Shown: one piece after another, positions 1 through 13,800 of the stretch
Position numbering within the stretch: position 1 is the stretch's first letter
Layout of the letters: each line of letters starts with the position of its first letter
Source of the DNA: Branchiostoma floridae
Taxonomy: Eukaryota; Chordata; Leptocardii; Amphioxiformes; Branchiostomatidae
Direction of reading: 5' to 3'
DNA: 64,000 bases
Assembly: GCF_000003815.2 (NCBI RefSeq)
Contig: NC_049991.1
Span: forward strand, 11,603,001-11,667,000
Made by a program: the position numbers and the translations under genes
The notes under the pieces: model-generated
Database searches by the model: none
The model's input: the letters and a program-made list of their open reading frames with translations, nothing else
What the model was told of the DNA's origin: nothing

Positions 1-3000
1 ACTCAAACTCAAACTTACAAGTCAGAAGACCTCTGCGACTTTGGCAAGTCTAGCGTCGCGTTTTAATCAAGGATATAAAAATTTTAATCGAACTAACGTC
101 TCATGTGTCATAAAGACGATCGATCGAACATTTGATATTGAGATGAAGTGGAGAGGCAGATGTTTAATGTGATCAGTTTTATGCATCAGAACCATTAATG
201 CAGACAGCAGAGAATGATCTGTCGTCCAGAAGGTGATTACTCACTCTAACACTTCGGGAACAAAATTTGACGTCTGAAGGCTGTCTATAAAGTGAGTAAC
301 TAAAATGTCAGAAATCCCCATTAAAGATGTGCGTCGTTTGTAATAGGATCTTGGAGTGACATTGCGTCCATGTGGTCTAGCAGGCAGATCTAGATCATCT
401 GAAAGGAGACATTGGTCAGTTGCTAATGTTGTGTCCGGCCTTTGCTCCAGTGGCAGGTTTGTCATATATTCTGTAAGATATATGAATCCAAGTTATTAAC
501 GGCAGTCATCTTGCTATGTTAGAAGGTAACACAACTTGTTTCCAAAGAAATGTTTTAGGCCTTTGGATGGGCATCGTCTAAGATTACGCTTCTTGTATTC
601 ACCTCCACAGCCTCACAAACAGTACCTTAGAGGGATTAGAACAACTGAAGACTATATTACAATGGGGTGTTGTCAATCCATATTAACCACGCCCAATTCT
701 TTGAACAGAAAACAGCTTGACATATCAGGTTCATAATTGTCTTAACCAACGGTAAGTTAGAATTTTTAAGTTCCTGATGTTTGCTTTTGCCATTGAATAG
801 CTTCCCACAAAGATATTAATTAGCTTTAATTCAGGCAGAGCAGATACTGCTAATAAAGGTAATGGCACCGTTCATATGCTGTACAGACATATACATGCCA
901 GAACAAATGGCATAACTAAACATCTTCCGAACATGTCTGGTTGTCAGCATAAATAATTATATATAAAGAGGCATTCTTCTTGAGAACTGGGTCGCGCTGT
1001 CGCCTTGATCTGTCTTGATTCCGGACTCAATGGCCAGACCGAAATGGGATTTCTGGACCATGAGATCACACGAGAAGGCGAAATGACTCTTCATTAATCA
1101 GTGGTGATATTCTCTTGTGACAAGGTACTGACATGAGTTGTAGTCAGCTTGACCTATTATTTGATTTACAATGCGTTAAAAGATCTTCCACTTTTTCGAC
1201 GCTGTTAAAGTGCATCGACGTTGAACCGTCATGATTGTCTTCTATATATGTATGTATGTCATTCAATGGTAATTAGATAAACAACGACTCTAGAAACTAG
1301 TTCGACAAAGGACATGATGTGTCATGATCCTGAAGATGCAACAAAATCAAGCCTCTGAGTGATCAGAGGTCACATTCCTCTCGGTGAATAATGACAAGAC
1401 AGTATGCTTCTACAGATCATTTTCCCTGGGACAATCTAATTTGGTGTGCTTTGTTGAAGTCATTGATTGAAAGACATTAGTTAGGAAAAGCAATCTGGAG
1501 CTTTGGCAAATGATACAGAAAATGTGATCATTTTATCTTCGAATAACAGCTGTTTTTCATGCATTTCGTGCCCATCGTGTGTTTGATAATGTACAAAGAT
1601 TTCAAGCTATAGAAAACAATGAGACGTTATCAAACAAAATTATCAAAATAAAGGTATCAACGTGTTGGTAATCAAAGACCATCATTGTAGCCAAACGACG
1701 ACCATTTTGATCATGATGATAATGGTTCAATCCTGAAAACAAACGTATCTGATATGCCCTCATCATTCTAAAGAGCATACCATTCTAACGCCATATCTTC
1801 ATCATGACCTAGATTCTCCAAGAATTCCGGGAATCTATAGACGACAGGGGATAGATGATACCCTCATTATTCATACTGCTCTACATTTGGACATAATCTA
1901 TGTGAGGTTTCATGAGGGTGAAAGACAATCTAGTCCGAACAAAGTCCGGTGACTCAATACAATTTTCATCGGTTCGGCTTCCACAAAAGGCCCCGGCGTA
2001 GGATTATTTATCGTATTGACGGGATCAATAGTCCATGGATATGCGTTGTGAGAAGATACCGTTAGAACAGAGTTTGTATTAGGCTGCTGCTGCTGATGGG
2101 TGATATGAAGGGCAGCTGAAGAGCAACTGAACAGTAAGTACATAACTGTGTACGGGGATCTTCATGGTCCTAGCTTTCGCTAAGACAGCCAGTAGTATAA
2201 TGTATATGTTTACCATTATGTGATGTGTAGGAAAATAGTTGCTTAAGGTGTTTGACCACAAAAATACAATTTCTTCCACATTGCAATGTCGATATTCTGA
2301 AAGACCAAAGCTGACAAGCACGCATCATTTTCCCAAGTGGACGGACGTTAGTATGATTCCAGACGGCCGCCCCATCTGCAGCAAGGCTAATGCAATCTGG
2401 CTGAACGGTTGGGTGATGTTTTTACCTTGAGGAGCCTAACTGACAACAAATTGGCATTTCCGTCATGAGAGAGAGAGGGAGCGTCTCCGGCAGTTGGTAT
2501 TCCTCATGAGCATGATGTTGCATACAAAAATGATATCACCAAAAGCTACGAACATTTGCTAATAAAAGCCTCTGAACCGAAACATTGTTCGCGCAAAAGC
2601 GTTCATGTTAAAGTACGGTTCGGCTTCTCTAAGGAATGTTGTAATCACATATGACATCGCCATTCCTAATGGTTGATGGCATATGAGCTTGCACATTGTC
2701 CATCATGTCAGTGGAAGCGTCACACTGGGGTGTAATAAGCAATATCCTCTCGGGCGAGGCAAAGGACTATCAGTCATTTTTTCGTTCCCCAAGGTCCCAC
2801 TTTTTACCAACCGGAATAAAGAAAACGTGGCTGAGCTGAGGCGTGAAGACGAGTCGACAAGACGAACGGTGCATCTGATGATACTATCTGTGGGAATGTG
2901 CTGTTTAACCTTTAATGTATACAGCTTGCTGCCTTTGAGACTCGCTGCCCAACGTCACAGCGAACCATTGGGAGTAGTTAATGTGTTCCCCAGTGATTCA

Positions 3001-4689
3001 ATTACCTTATCTATCTCGATCCAGTCGTTGATTGCAGGAGCGTAGTCTTGCTAATGAGACACTGCGGTCCGAAAGTGAGCATCCTGTTTGGCGCGAAATT
3101 GCGTGCTCAAGAGAAGTGAGATGGATGCGTCAATGCGTGACTCAGTTGATAAGATGTGACAGCACTCCTCATCACATGTCTATGACAGGAATATAATAAA
3201 AGTTGGCTGGATGAGCTTGGTTCCGTAGTCCTTGTAGCATTCTTGAAGATATGCCTTTGAATTAACTTGGGTCATACAAGAAGGTAAAAGAAGTTGGTGG
3301 CATAAGTACTCTGAATACAATCTCATATACATGTATGTATGAAAGTAATGCGTTGGATCATACATTTAGTCCGTAACTAAATCTCAAAATTTCAGCCATC
3401 TTTCACCAAACATTGTCACATGAATTCTATAAATGTATTACCGTAGTATGTGATGTATCGGACCCTGGGGCCAAAAGTGAAACGTATTATATGCATATGC
3501 GCATATGGTCTGAAACACATCGGCTCTGGTGTAGTTGATGGATATTATACTGTCAGTGTGGTTTTTATTGCGATTACATATGGTGCTTAATCTTCTTTTG
3601 TTGTTTCAAAAGATCATAAGAGGTTTAAAGATAAGACTTTGCCGTCCGTTTATCACTGCTCATGCTACAATATAGTAACTCTCCTAATCGGCCGCGGATG
3701 GATATTTTCTGACAAGAAAACTACACACTCACAAGCAGGCCGCTTTAAGGTGGGATATAACCATGACTGAAGAGATACATGTTGCAATTTAACCTCCTTG
3801 TTGCAAAGTATTGGCTTTTTTCAAAAGTGCTTTATTGCAAGTTACTCATTTACATGACGTCATCAATAGTTATGGGGCCACGGCCATTTTAAGGAAAGTC
3901 AAATTGATGGACTAGAGCATCATGGTATTTCTCAAAAGTAGTGATCGCACATAATCAGAGTACAGTATAATCTGGTACATAATAGTAAGGTACAAGGTTC
4001 AAGTGCGTGGGAAGTAAGCCGCAGCTGCACCGTGCTGACTGTGCGTATTACGGGCGTGGTGATTGGTTACTCAGTCTGGTCGTGACGTGACGATTTGACC
4101 CCAATCGCGCCAAGGTCATAAGTCTTCACACAGTATTGACCTGACCTGTACCACGTTAGATGACAAATTGCACCGCTAATTCTTACCTTTCCATGCGCCC
4201 TCCCAATAGAATCAATCTTGTTACAAACATCAACAATGCTGTCTCAGCTAGGGGTGTCTCCACCAGGAGTGTTTTGAGTAGACACATGGAGCACACTTTC
4301 ACGGATATATTTAAGCCCTGGGCTCTTTTATCCCAGGTACAATACATGTATTACATTCCGCACCACGCAATGCCTTTGTACCACGCTGTACATGAAAAAT
4401 AGCTTTCCAACAGTGCTGAAGGCTTTGTCCTTAAGCTAGTTTTGATATTGGCTGCGTTGCTGCTTTGTAAATGAAATGCGGAGTGTTTAACACAGCACTG
4501 CTGACACTCCCTTTTCACTGCGACCCCAGATTTGACAGATCACCCGAGGAATATCATTGCTATAAAAACACTATACTTTACTGGTGTGTGTTTCGTTGTC
4601 TTTTAAATCATACTGTTGAATCTTAAATATTCAAATGATGAAATTTCCGATCCCAGCTCTACTATTATCAAACTCGCCAATGTTTAAAT
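1..4689. other. No recognised gene
   Basis: There are only short open frames with no family I recognise. The longest, 2683-3045 (+, 120 codons), has one hydrophobic stretch (HLMILSVGMCCLTFNVYSLL) but no second diagnostic motif. A minus-strand frame at 1910-2143 is also unrecognised. There is no clear repeat structure. Confidence 0.4.
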
Positions 4690-5215
4690 CTTCACATTCC
4701 CCTATTAGAATGTCTTTGGCCCAAATGAGTGTAAAATACAAATGCATCAATATTTGTAATGCTCTTCCCCCTCCCTCAAGAACCCCCCCCCCCTGTGATA
4801 ACCTTTGAAATTAAGCTTAGAAACCATCTACTGTCCAACCACACTTTTAAGTCTTTAATGCTGTTGTCATGTTTTGATTTATAGCTAGCTTAAGCGTTAT
4901 AACCTTAAAATTTTTATGTTTCATATATTTGCTCAATCCCATACACTTACGATTGACTGTTGATATTTCTCAATTGTTGTTGTCCGTAAATTTATTCTAT
5001 ATTTATTACACTTACACTTTGATATTTATTACACTAGTTTAGTTAAGTGGAGGAGGGCTTTGTACAAGCCATGCAGGCTTCTCCTCTCCTCCGGCACTTT
5101 TCTTTACTTTTCTTTACTTGATTGTTTTCATGTTCGAACTAAACAAACAATTCACAAATCCAATTTCGGTCGTTGCGGTCGCTCTAGAAAGTGGTAAACT
5201 AAATAAAATAAAATA
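4690..5215 (+). mobile_element. 3' end of a non-LTR retrotransposon (LINE), decayed
   Basis: A broken frame reads NICNALPPPSRT, then FEIKLRNHLLSNHTFKSL to a TAG at 4882, the usual C-terminus of a LINE reverse transcriptase ORF (consensus like WNsLPpslR then FKxxLrxhL). A run of 11 C (4783-4793) separates the two frames and marks the frameshift. An AT-rich 3' UTR follows with a GGAGGAGGGC to CTCCTCTCCTCC stem, ending in a TAAAATAAAATAAA-type tail near 5210. Confidence 0.6.
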
Positions 5216-6179
5216 AACTATTTACCGCATGCATATGGACACTCACACACTGTTGTGTTCTGATGGTCTCCGGCTATGACCTCGCCATCGTGTGTACGCT
5301 AGTCAGAGCTATGGATTATTCCGCGGTATGCTTGGGATTTTACAGCACAGCGTCTGAACGAAACTTGCTAAGTACTTAATGCACCCACGCAGCTCGCATA
5401 TTGCTCGTGCCTGTGCCACTTAACTTGCAGCAAATGGGTCGTTAAAGTTTGGATGCCAATTTTCGTTGAGCCATCTTTCTGTTCAGTCATTTATTTATTC
5501 ATTTACTGTTGGTGATGGGCACGCGGATCGGGTGAAGAATGAGGTGGGATGACTATTTTAGCGGATTTTGACCGGACAAAAATAGCGCAAAATCGATACC
5601 TGAGAATGTGAGCACGAGCACGTCGTGTATGGCGAAGTATTGTCTTTCCATCTTGGTTCTATGATAAATCATTTCTTATTGTATATATAGCTCATGTCAC
5701 TTTACATGCATCCTCAACAATTTACCAATACATACCAGCTTTTAATTAGAAAATCTTCTTCGGTGCAGTACTTTTCAATTACCAGCAGCTAAAATGATCC
5801 TAAGCCGCTCCAAAATGTGCCACACACTTAAACTAATTACCAACAAATTGGCATAGACGTAAGATTTATATAATGATGCTCCTGTGTCTGATTCTTTCTG
5901 ACAAGCGCTTCAGTATGAGTAAACGTTTATTTATTTTGTGGTACTCGAGGGTGTTCTTAATAGATAGATGACAGTGTGTTGCTTCACGGCCATCAATCTT
6001 CATTACGGGTGTTATTGCACCCTGCGAAGTGTAACTACCTTTGCTGCAGCGCTCAGTGACACCATGTGACTGAGAGTCTACCAGCTTTATTCTCCCATTG
6101 CACAACGCACTGCGACCAAGCAGCAACCTAGCTAATTGGATATTTGTAAATTTCGGCTCCATAATTTGTACATAATGCA
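5216..6179. other. No recognised gene or repeat
   Basis: No coding signal or clear repeat was seen. A minus-strand open frame at 5866-6180 has no recognised motif. Confidence 0.35.
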
Positions 6180-6480
6180 ATAGTAAATGTATGACCGAAA
6201 AGAAACCCAGAAAGCGTAAAAAGAGCCATTTTTGCTGAAATCAAAGGAGTGCCAACTGTACGTTGCAGTGCAGTCGCAGTGATGTATCCGCCCTAATGGC
6301 ATTGGACGTGGCTAGGAGCCTGCCATGTATAACCTTTCACGTCATAATTGGAATATCATGCAAAATGTAAATACATGACTGAAAAGACAACGAAACATAA
6401 AAAACATAAAAAGAGTCCTTTTTAGTCATGAAATTGATGAGCGCTTTGTCAAATTTTCGGTCGCAGCGCAGTTACAGCGA
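6180..6480 (+). repeat. Interspersed repeat with two diverged tandem units
   Basis: Units beginning near 6183 (AAATGTATGACCGAAAAGA) and 6365 (AAATGTAAATACATGACTG) are diverged copies. Each has an A-rich GAAAAGA..CATAAAAAGAG stretch and a GTCGCAG core. The same stretch recurs near 41133-41190 (+) and 60690-60780 (-), so this is one interspersed family, probably a non-autonomous DNA element. Confidence 0.5.
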
Positions 6481-7784
6481 GGTTGTTGCTTAATTGCAAT
6501 TGGGGTATTGGCTGAAGCACGGCCGGGAGTCCTATCAGCTTTGCCTTCTGAAACGGAATCTGGTTATGGCAACTATACTACCGCTGGGGGATAACAAAGT
6601 TAAGGTCCGGTCGACATACCCTTTGATGTATGTGCTACACATTTCCTAATTACACCACAAGATCATAATTTATTCTTAATTGGGAAACTGCCTACTGGAC
6701 AATCGGTAACATCTGTGAAATCGTGCTGCGTGCTAGATCTTCACATTTGAGGGTCGATTTTTATTGTTTGTCCCATCATATTGGACACCCGTGCAATAAT
6801 CATCTGGTTCAATCAGCATCTCGTTACGCAACACCTGCCAGGTCGATGAATTACCACGCGGTCAAGGTTGGGTGATCTCTAATATGGATCGTAACAGCTC
6901 TGTAGAAACGCTTCGTGTGGAATTACTTAGATAAAGAGATGACGCTTTGCTTAAAGTTAGTCATTAACAAAGGTGCTGTGGTTAGATTCTTGATCCATAT
7001 ACTGCTTCGCCTGCCTTGAGTTCCAGCTTACTGTCATCTACCTAAAAATGTCACCGAAGTGATTCTTCTCTTACATCATACTTTAATAGGCTTCACGGAT
7101 GATGGGATTTGTGTCTTTGGGACATTTCACAGGACCAAAGGGTCAAGTATGGCTTTATATTGCCATGGTGTGTACAAAAGGGGAAAGCAGGAAATCGACA
7201 AATCGATATGTAGATTGATCTTGTAGCAATCCTGTGTACTATGGGACATGCATCATTCTTGCTCTAATTATTTTACTGCAATCAGCCAGTCTTACAAAAG
7301 ATGCTCAGTACAAGGGATATTAGAATCAATTGTATAGATTTATGTGAAACAGGCAAACTTAGAGTACCACAGGGCACATCATATCGGTCATTGCACCTAA
7401 ACTTTCTAACCACTTTTTGACTAGATAAAATAAAACAAAACCACTGAATCTATACAGTGTTGAAAAGGTAACATATCGCTCTCTTCACCTTCACCTAGTA
7501 ATTGGATCCATTGGTCTGCTTCACCTTGACCTCTAGGTGTCATCGATTTCAACACCAGTAAGGACCACTGAGAAACAAGACGATTAGCTGAGGCATATCC
7601 ACGGGGCTGTAGCCGCAATGGATATTCCGATATAATAAATGGGTTCAAATCAAATGTGAACTTCAATAAGGCGACTCTCTAATGAAGATATGTGTTTAGC
7701 TACTTTGATATTGAACACGCGTATCTGTCTGTTGCAGATGAAAGAGATGCACATTTCACGAAGACACGCAGACTCTACTGTCCA
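6481..7784. other. Upstream region of gene A
   Basis: No coding feature or obvious TATA-type promoter was seen. It presumably contains the gene A promoter and 5' UTR. In-frame codons continue open upstream of the gene A ATG to 7692 but without another ATG. Confidence 0.35.
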
Positions 7785-7869
7785 ATGATGGCAAGCCGCC
7801 CTAGACTCTTACTGAGCGTCCTATGGCACTTGGCCTGTTCTACACTCCATGTAGCCGGCAGGGGACGAG
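7785..7869 (+). CDS. Gene A exon 1: signal peptide
   Basis: This exon encodes Met-Met followed by a basic and then hydrophobic stretch (RPRLLLSVLWHLACS), a typical secretory signal. The donor is GAG|GTACGA and leaves one base (phase 1), which completes a Gly codon with the GT that opens exon 2. The first ATG (7785) has C at -3. The second (7788) has A at -3 and G at +4 and may be the main start, giving 479 residues. Assignment rests on phase match, signal-peptide character and the 471-bp distance to exon 2. Confidence 0.75.
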
Positions 7870-10800
7870 GTACGAGCTTGTCAACATATACATTGTTTAA
7901 AGAAGGCCATATACATCAGGGCACTCCAGCCATCTTTGAACAGAGACGGTGGACGTAATAAACTTCCTGGCACGTTTGCCACGTTTGACCAATTGCTGAC
8001 GTCACATATCCACAAGATCACGTGTTAATAAGTTTACGTTCTGAGGTAATTGGTTATCAGTATTGGTCCTGAAGAAGGCGACAGTGTATACCTTTGTGTT
8101 GGAATTGGAGGAAGTTCTTTGAATGACAACATTACATTTATTTGTTGGTTTTGTTTCACGAGCACAATCATCTAGAAATAGAAGTACTTGCAGATTCTGG
8201 AGAGATTGACGTTAGAGTCGAACAACCTAAGATAACGGTGTGATGGCAGGATGGTGTGGCGACAGGGCACATACACACGCGCACACATATACACACATTC
8301 ATGCACAAAGCGAACTTCTGATTTGTGATTTTTCCTGTAGGTAACGACAGCCTGTTGTTTCACCACCTGTTCCGGGAGTACGACAGCGCCTTGCGTCCGG
8401 TCAGGGAGCACCAGGACGTCCTGACGGTGGACTTCGGAGTCACTCTCACGCACATCGTGGATATGGTAGGCAACCTTTAACATTTCCACCACATTTAAGT
8501 ATATATTACGTGACATAAAGGCCATGTCGTTTCACTAAAGCTGTCTCAAGTCCATGGTAACTGCAGGTGATACACGAAGGGTCAGCTTCAATGTCAGAGC
8601 GGATGTTTGTAACACTGGAAGTGGATACGCAAGTTCGGTTAGAATAGCCGTAAGCTTAAGGTGAAATATTGCTTCCCTTGTATCTATGTAACCGCAGATG
8701 GCGCAGTGTGGATTGATGTACACGTGATTGATATTCTACAATGAAAGAAAATTGGTGTAACTTTCCGTAGCGCCTTTCCCGACAGCGTGAAAGATAGGTT
8801 GTCTGGCTTACGGTGTGGCGCAGCGTCAAAGTTTAATATCGACTCGTTCTGCCCTTCCCATTTGGTGACCTGGCGTCCCGCTGGTACGGGGATTACACAT
8901 CTTCACCTCAGAGGATATTCTATTAGATGACCCGAATGTAAACTGGCTTCAATTTAACACGCCAATGCACTGACATGACAGAGTCTCTGGCAACAAGGAA
9001 TATTGCAGTACACAATGAGAAACTGGAATTGGCTGCAGACAGCTTACGAAACTTACTGATGTTCAGTATTCAATGGCAGCCTTAAGGCATGAAATGACCT
9101 GAAAACCAACGACGTAGGCCACAATTCTTATTGCTTACACCGCGTATCCAGCTGTGTCCGATACATCTACACGTTTACATTTCATACTTTCGAATTACCG
9201 ATTCGCGTCAATGTAGTACTATACTGCATGACTGGCTTTGGATAGTTCGTATCATTGCACGAAAAGTGTCCTATTATGGCGATTCTATCTATGATAGAAA
9301 ATTATGTTTCATATCAACACAATGAAAATACAGCTCTGTGATAATAATACAGGATACAAATTTACCTCAGGTACAATGAAATAACAGTATTTCATTAAAC
9401 GTAGTCTGACTTCTTGCAAGTGTTGTAAGCTACCACCAGAATGTATGTTCCCTGTGAGTGGTACAGACGTGTAAGGACGTTCCCCAGATGGCGTGTCCAG
9501 ACGCATTCTCTAAACAACCTCTCACGAAAGGAGCCCATAAAAGTCTTATTGCGTCTTGCCACCCGGGTCTATATCACACTAATGGAGAGGACCAGGTGGC
9601 TGATAGGTCACGAGCTGAATGTCCTGAACACATTGATTAAACCGCACCTTTGATGAATGGTGTTCTGCATTTGACGAAAGACTGGAATAACCTGATAGAA
9701 GGGGCCTGAGCCAAGAAAATCTGAAGGAAATTTCGTTTTCATCTTTACATAAAGGCCCATTTCCACCTTTGAGCGACCACTGAGGGACTTATAATTTGCC
9801 CATGTAGCACCGAAAAAGGTTCCTTCTGGATCCGAACATTCCAATGACGGCAAATCCTATGGAGATCTGCGGGAGACTTCTGGGTGACCCGTGCCAATGT
9901 CGCTCAGCCGTGGCACCATGGTCGCCACTTTAGAGGGAATTAGCTATTGCTAAAATTTGCAGTTTGCACCGTGTGCACGTTCAAGTAAATGTCTGGATAT
10001 TTCTATACAGCAACCTGAAACCTGGTAGATATCACAAAGGCATTTCGTCTTAGAGAACAGCAGCATGGATTAACTGTGCTGATTTGAGTGATGACCCATT
10101 AATGTTGAATTGTGTATACTTACGATGTGTGGAGGGTTAATGTCTTGGACATGCACCGTATCGCGTCTGAAAATTAACCTAAGCACTTTTGGCCGGGTGA
10201 ATTCCAGGTGATAAAAGTGAAACATGGCCTATGTAGATCCGGGTCTATGGTTTCATCAAATGGCACCTGTTTGCTATGGCATCTGTGTACCTTTGACAAT
10301 GGTGACTAAGTTGGGTGCATTCTGATCACGCCTGAAGATTTAGCTGGTAAAAACACTTTAGACTCCCGAGACTCCTTTACAGTCGCTTGAATTATATGTC
10401 ATTTAAGTAATGTGTTTTCCCTCTTTCGCGCTACTCAGTAGTCCATATCGGATCGGGAACATTCGATAGTTATGGTCACATCAAATATTGAAAGTGCAAT
10501 TTTGTTTTATTATTTATGTAGGAGAATGGTATATTTGATGTATTTATTGCGGATAATAGACATCAGGCCGTATGGTAGTGATGAACACACCTGGATGGGC
10601 CGTATGGTCGGCTCAACAGCAGGCCCCTGGCCCTGATGTATGCTTTTCAAATATGCCTCTCAATAATACGGCATTTTCAAACTTTATGATGAATGGCAAA
10701 CTTTGCAGCCATGTATTATAGTTGATGGCTTTGCTTTACTACATTTCATATCATTCATACACGCTGATAAATTTAACGTTTTGTCCCAGCAGAGGCTGCA

Positions 10801-13800
10801 CCTATAAAATGGCAGTTATGTTCATACAATAGGCCGTTGGATCTGTGAACAATTATTGGCTGAGCTGAGAGGATATATTCCCTTTCTTCAGAACTAATGG
10901 GCTCTTACAGTGAGTGGCTCTATACAATTCTAAATAAGGAGTTTAATGACTGTATTTAATGTCGAAGTATTCGCATCTATTGACAAGGTTTATTTTTGGC
11001 TTATCGATGTGTGAAATGATAGTCATTGTGCATTCGTTGGTTAAAAACTGCTGATTTGCGAGGAACCTTTGAAGCTAACAAACCAGATTTATCGTTTTCA
11101 TACATCTACGTGAATTGGTCAACTAATGTAATATTCGATGGCTGAATACATGAAGGAGCCACAGCAGCTTGATTCTGAAATTCCTTCTTGCTTGTTGGTG
11201 GGTTGCCAGAAATTCGTCCTATGGCAGATGACAATTTACTAGTAAGTGTTAGTCCTGGGACAAAATAGCCTGTGATAACTCGATCAATGACCCCTCAGGG
11301 TCGATACCCGAGAGGTAAGCCCCCAAACGCTCTCCCAGATGTTCATAAACCCCTAGATTAGAGTAGCATATGGACCACTTCACCTTGTCATAAAATGTTT
11401 CATAGCCAATCTGGACACAAACACAACAGAATAGTAAAAAATCCAAACGACACTATTCTCAGTATTTTTTACTACTTCTCAACATCTTTCTATTGCTGGC
11501 AAAGCAATATACACCGATTTATTCGGCGTTATTTAGGGTATATCATGTTATCTTATGTATTGTTGCTTTCAATGGGATTACTCGAAAGAAGTTGCATGGA
11601 TATTTGAGAAGCTACTATATTACGCGCACTGCGAAGTTAAGTGTTGCTATTTCAGCCATGATATATTGCGTGGTGGACTTTTCATCTCCAAGGCCTCCGG
11701 AATCGCATCAACTGTCATGCATACTGATGAATGCTGCGTAGTTGTAAAAACTATCTGCCTGTGTTATCGGAACGTCAAGTACTGCTGTTTCCAATAGAAT
11801 CTTTCTTTTCTTAGATTGCCTCCAAGACCTCAGAAATCGCATTAACTGTCATTCATACTGATGTATGCTGCAATTATCTGGTCATTTAACGGTCGGTGGT
11901 GACCCACATTAACGCTAATTACTGCACGCACACCTGGGATCCAAAACTTCGCCGAGGAATCAGCACTTTGAAAGACTAATGGACCACCTGTCGTTCATCT
12001 TCGTTTCGACGGGGCGAAGTTGTGCGCGATGAATGGTTAGAGAGGACCTTAATCATAGCTTTGAACTTGGTACCCAGCTGGGTCTTTTAAAGTCAGACTT
12101 GTAACTAAAGATCGCAGATAAGTAACCTTCAAAGGACACTGCAGAATTCGATAGCACGAAACACGGTGAACGGGATGTCTGATAGTCTATTGATGGTCTT
12201 TCAAATACATTCTTCTATGTATCTGACGCCAAGCGAAAATGCGCCGCCGAGTGTGCAGCGCATTGTATTGTTCTAAGATTGTATTCGTTACTTTGCATGT
12301 AATATTGTATGCACCATGTATTGTAATGTGTGGTGCACTTTACAAAATCAAGTACAGGTGCATTAGTGCCTACATATTAACGAAACCACCGGTTATGTGA
12401 ACGTTCTCTTAACAGTAATCATCATGTCCTTGGCGTACTGCAAAAACTCTCTTTTTGTATTGATCTCGACACAGGACGAGAAGCACCAGACGTTGTCCAT
12501 GAACCTGTGGATTACCATGGTGAGCCTGGGAAGTTTCATAATTCATTGCAGTTTCCATTACCAAGCCTACAGCATCCCATGCATTTTAAGACATACATGG
12601 TATGGTAACAGGTCTGTAGACAATGTCACTTTATCTAGTCATAAACAACGCATTCCTATATATAGCCGAGTAGCTGATCGTTTCTTTTTGTCGCTCAATA
12701 ACAGACAGATAGACAATAACAGGCAATAACAATATGGTTTGAGTTGACATTGCCCACTATTTCCCACCAGGGCTGGAATGACACACACATGAGATGGGAC
12801 CCCGGGGAATACGGCGGAGTGAAGCACCTGACTGTTCCCGCCACGTACGTCTGGAAACCGGACATCATCCTCTATGAAAAGTACGTGGAGAGAACCGATT
12901 AACTTTATAGAACCGTTTTTGACTCCCGTTTGTATATGTAGAACATAAAAAGCGTGACGTCCCAGATTGTCGTCGGTGCAGTAATTGCGTCACTGTAGTG
13001 TAATGAGACAGCCAAAAGACAAAAGGCTGACTGCAACTGCATGCACCTTACCTGTAGCTCAACTGGTAGCAGCCGGCCTTACCATTGCGTTCTTAGTTCA
13101 AAGTTGTTAGAAGACAACGGTTCAACCCAGTGTAGGACATCTCGGTTGGGGCTGCACCCATCTTTTGGAAGGGGCTCCGTGTTTGAATAGGTACCTCGAG
13201 CACATTAAAGGGCTAGCAACCCCTCCCTACCTGTGGTAAAATATCAACTGCTACTGGAACAGCAAGAAAAATTGCTGCTCTCTATAATGTGCCAGTAATC
13301 ACTACAAGCATCTGGACGAAACAACGAATGAAACTGGATGATGATGATGATGATATCTTCCCTTACACATTATAAGCTGGTTATAAGCTTGATGATCCAT
13401 CCATAAAAGTCATGCCCCTTTTATCTTCCAGTGTAGACCCACAGTTTAATGGCTGGAGCAGAGACGAGACGTATGTGAAGATCCACCAGAACGGCTACGT
13501 CCTGTGGGAGATACCGGCTGTAACCAGGTCGTCATGCAAGTTCGACGTGTCGTCCTTTCCGTTCGACCATCAGCGCTGCTTCCTGAAGTTTGGCCCGTGG
13601 ATCCACAGTGGATACGAGGTGACGATGCGGAGCATGGCGCCCGAGGGAAGCCTGGAGGGTTTCATAGACCACGCAGAGTGGAGGGTCCATAACTTCATCG
13701 CTGAGGAGCACCTGATCTTCTATGGAGAAGACTTTGACATTTCTACACCTTACGCAGATGTTACCTTCACACTCAGGCTCGGGAGGAAGTCCACATTTTA

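Noticed and set aside
13049-13128. A tRNA gene in gene A intron 4
   Set aside because: A and B boxes are present but the sequence continues into a SINE body shared with three other loci.
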